A stretch of 13,341 bases of DNA from Dehalococcoidia bacterium. Lineage in GTDB: Bacteria; Chloroflexota; Dehalococcoidia; E44-bin15. Made by a program: the position numbers and the translations under genes. Within the stretch, counting starts at the first letter, position 1. Each line of letters begins with the position of its first letter. The stretch covers positions 1 to 13,341 of the forward strand of contig JAGMCC010000016.1 in assembly GCA_023129355.1 (NCBI GenBank), written 5' to 3'. This document shows positions 13,019-13,341 of the stretch, one piece after another. Below the pieces are notes generated by a model, which worked only from the letters and a program-made list of their open reading frames with translations, was not told the DNA's origin and made no database searches.

Positions 13019-13341
13019 TTGAGTTACTGTCTTTATGAGGTTGATAAGGAGAAGAGGATTGCCACGCTTACCTTTAATCGGCCGAAAAAGCTACATGCCC
13101 TGCAGCCGATGGATGATCTCGAAGAGGTGATCGCTAGGTTGACCGAAGCTGATAGGGATGACAATGTGGCGGTGGTGGTCATCAAAGGGTCAGGGCGTGC
13201 CTTCGGAGCGGGGTATGACATTGAAGCGGTGCGCGCGCGGCGGGGCTTTAGTGAGGATAGGCGTCCCGCTCAGAGAAGGAGGTACTGGGGGGTGGATGAG
13301 TGGTGGGGGCGGCGGGCCATCCTGCAGAAGATCCTCACCTG
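13019..13341 (+). CDS. crotonase-fold protein (enoyl-CoA hydratase/isomerase family), cut by the window end
   Basis: 107 residues are visible before the edge. The start is TTG, with AAGGAGG (13007-13013) 5 bases upstream; the first in-frame ATG (codon 31) would lose the conserved N-terminus. The frame reads YEVDKEKRIATLTFNRPKK (6-24), the usual crotonase opening, and the first oxyanion-hole segment GSGRAFGAGYDI (57-68). An Arg/Trp-rich stretch follows, with RRRYWG at 87-91 and WW at 95-96. The second oxyanion segment and the catalytic-glutamate positions lie beyond the window, so it cannot be said whether this copy is a classical hydratase. It is in the same operon as the plus-strand CoA-transferase. 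Confidence 0.8.
   Translation, partial: MSYCLYEVDKEKRIATLTFNRPKKLHALQPMDDLEEVIARLTEADRDDNVAVVVIKGSGRAFGAGYDIEAVRARRGFSEDRRPAQRRRYWGVDEWWGRRAILQKILT

Overview
The window is bacterial, and the dispersed repeats look most like those of an uncultured Dehalococcoidia-type Chloroflexota from anoxic sediment. That assignment rests on Shine-Dalgarno sequences of the AAGGAGG type, sigma70-like promoters, TTG starts, and intergenic palindromes built from pieces such as TGTCATTGCGAG and CCTGAGCGAAGCGAAGGG. It is inference, not proof. No RNA gene, insertion-sequence transposase or CRISPR array is visible.

Layout. 1-549 holds no gene, only repeat-derived palindromic DNA. 550-10790 is a nine-gene minus-strand cluster. 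In transcription order it encodes an SDR dehydrogenase, an HMG-CoA-synthase-like protein fused to a DUF35 zinc-ribbon/OB module, an SCP2-type thiolase, two CaiB/BaiF (class III) CoA-transferases, three crotonases in a row, and a CoA-transferase of the acetyl-CoA hydrolase/4-hydroxybutyrate CoA-transferase family. A 139-bp gap (4545-4683) splits the cluster and carries a duplicated promoter-like cassette, so the crotonase/CoA-transferase half can probably be transcribed separately. 10791-11671 is an 881-bp divergent intergenic region with a promoter for each direction, possible operators, and a second copy of the repeat DNA found at 1-549. From 11672 the plus strand encodes a close paralogue of the last minus-strand CoA-transferase, followed by a fourth crotonase that runs off the window.

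Function. Together the genes look like an anaerobic, beta-oxidation-like route for an organic acid: CoA transfer onto the acid, hydration or another crotonase reaction, SDR oxidation, then thiolysis by a thiolase with a DUF35 partner. No acyl-CoA dehydrogenase or ETF is present, so that step would have to be encoded elsewhere. The set (DUF35 + thiolase + SDR + paired CaiB proteins + enoyl-CoA hydratase) recalls the bbs operon of anaerobic toluene/benzylsuccinate degradation, but the substrate cannot be read from the sequence.

Most unusual points. The HMG-CoA-synthase-like domain appears to lack its Glu, Cys and His catalytic residues while being fused to DUF35. The three tandem crotonases all lack the first catalytic Glu, and one lacks both. 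The minus-strand cluster is bracketed by diverged, collinear inverted repeat arms of about 0.5 kb into which palindromic modules appear to have been inserted, including a perfect two-hairpin cloverleaf.
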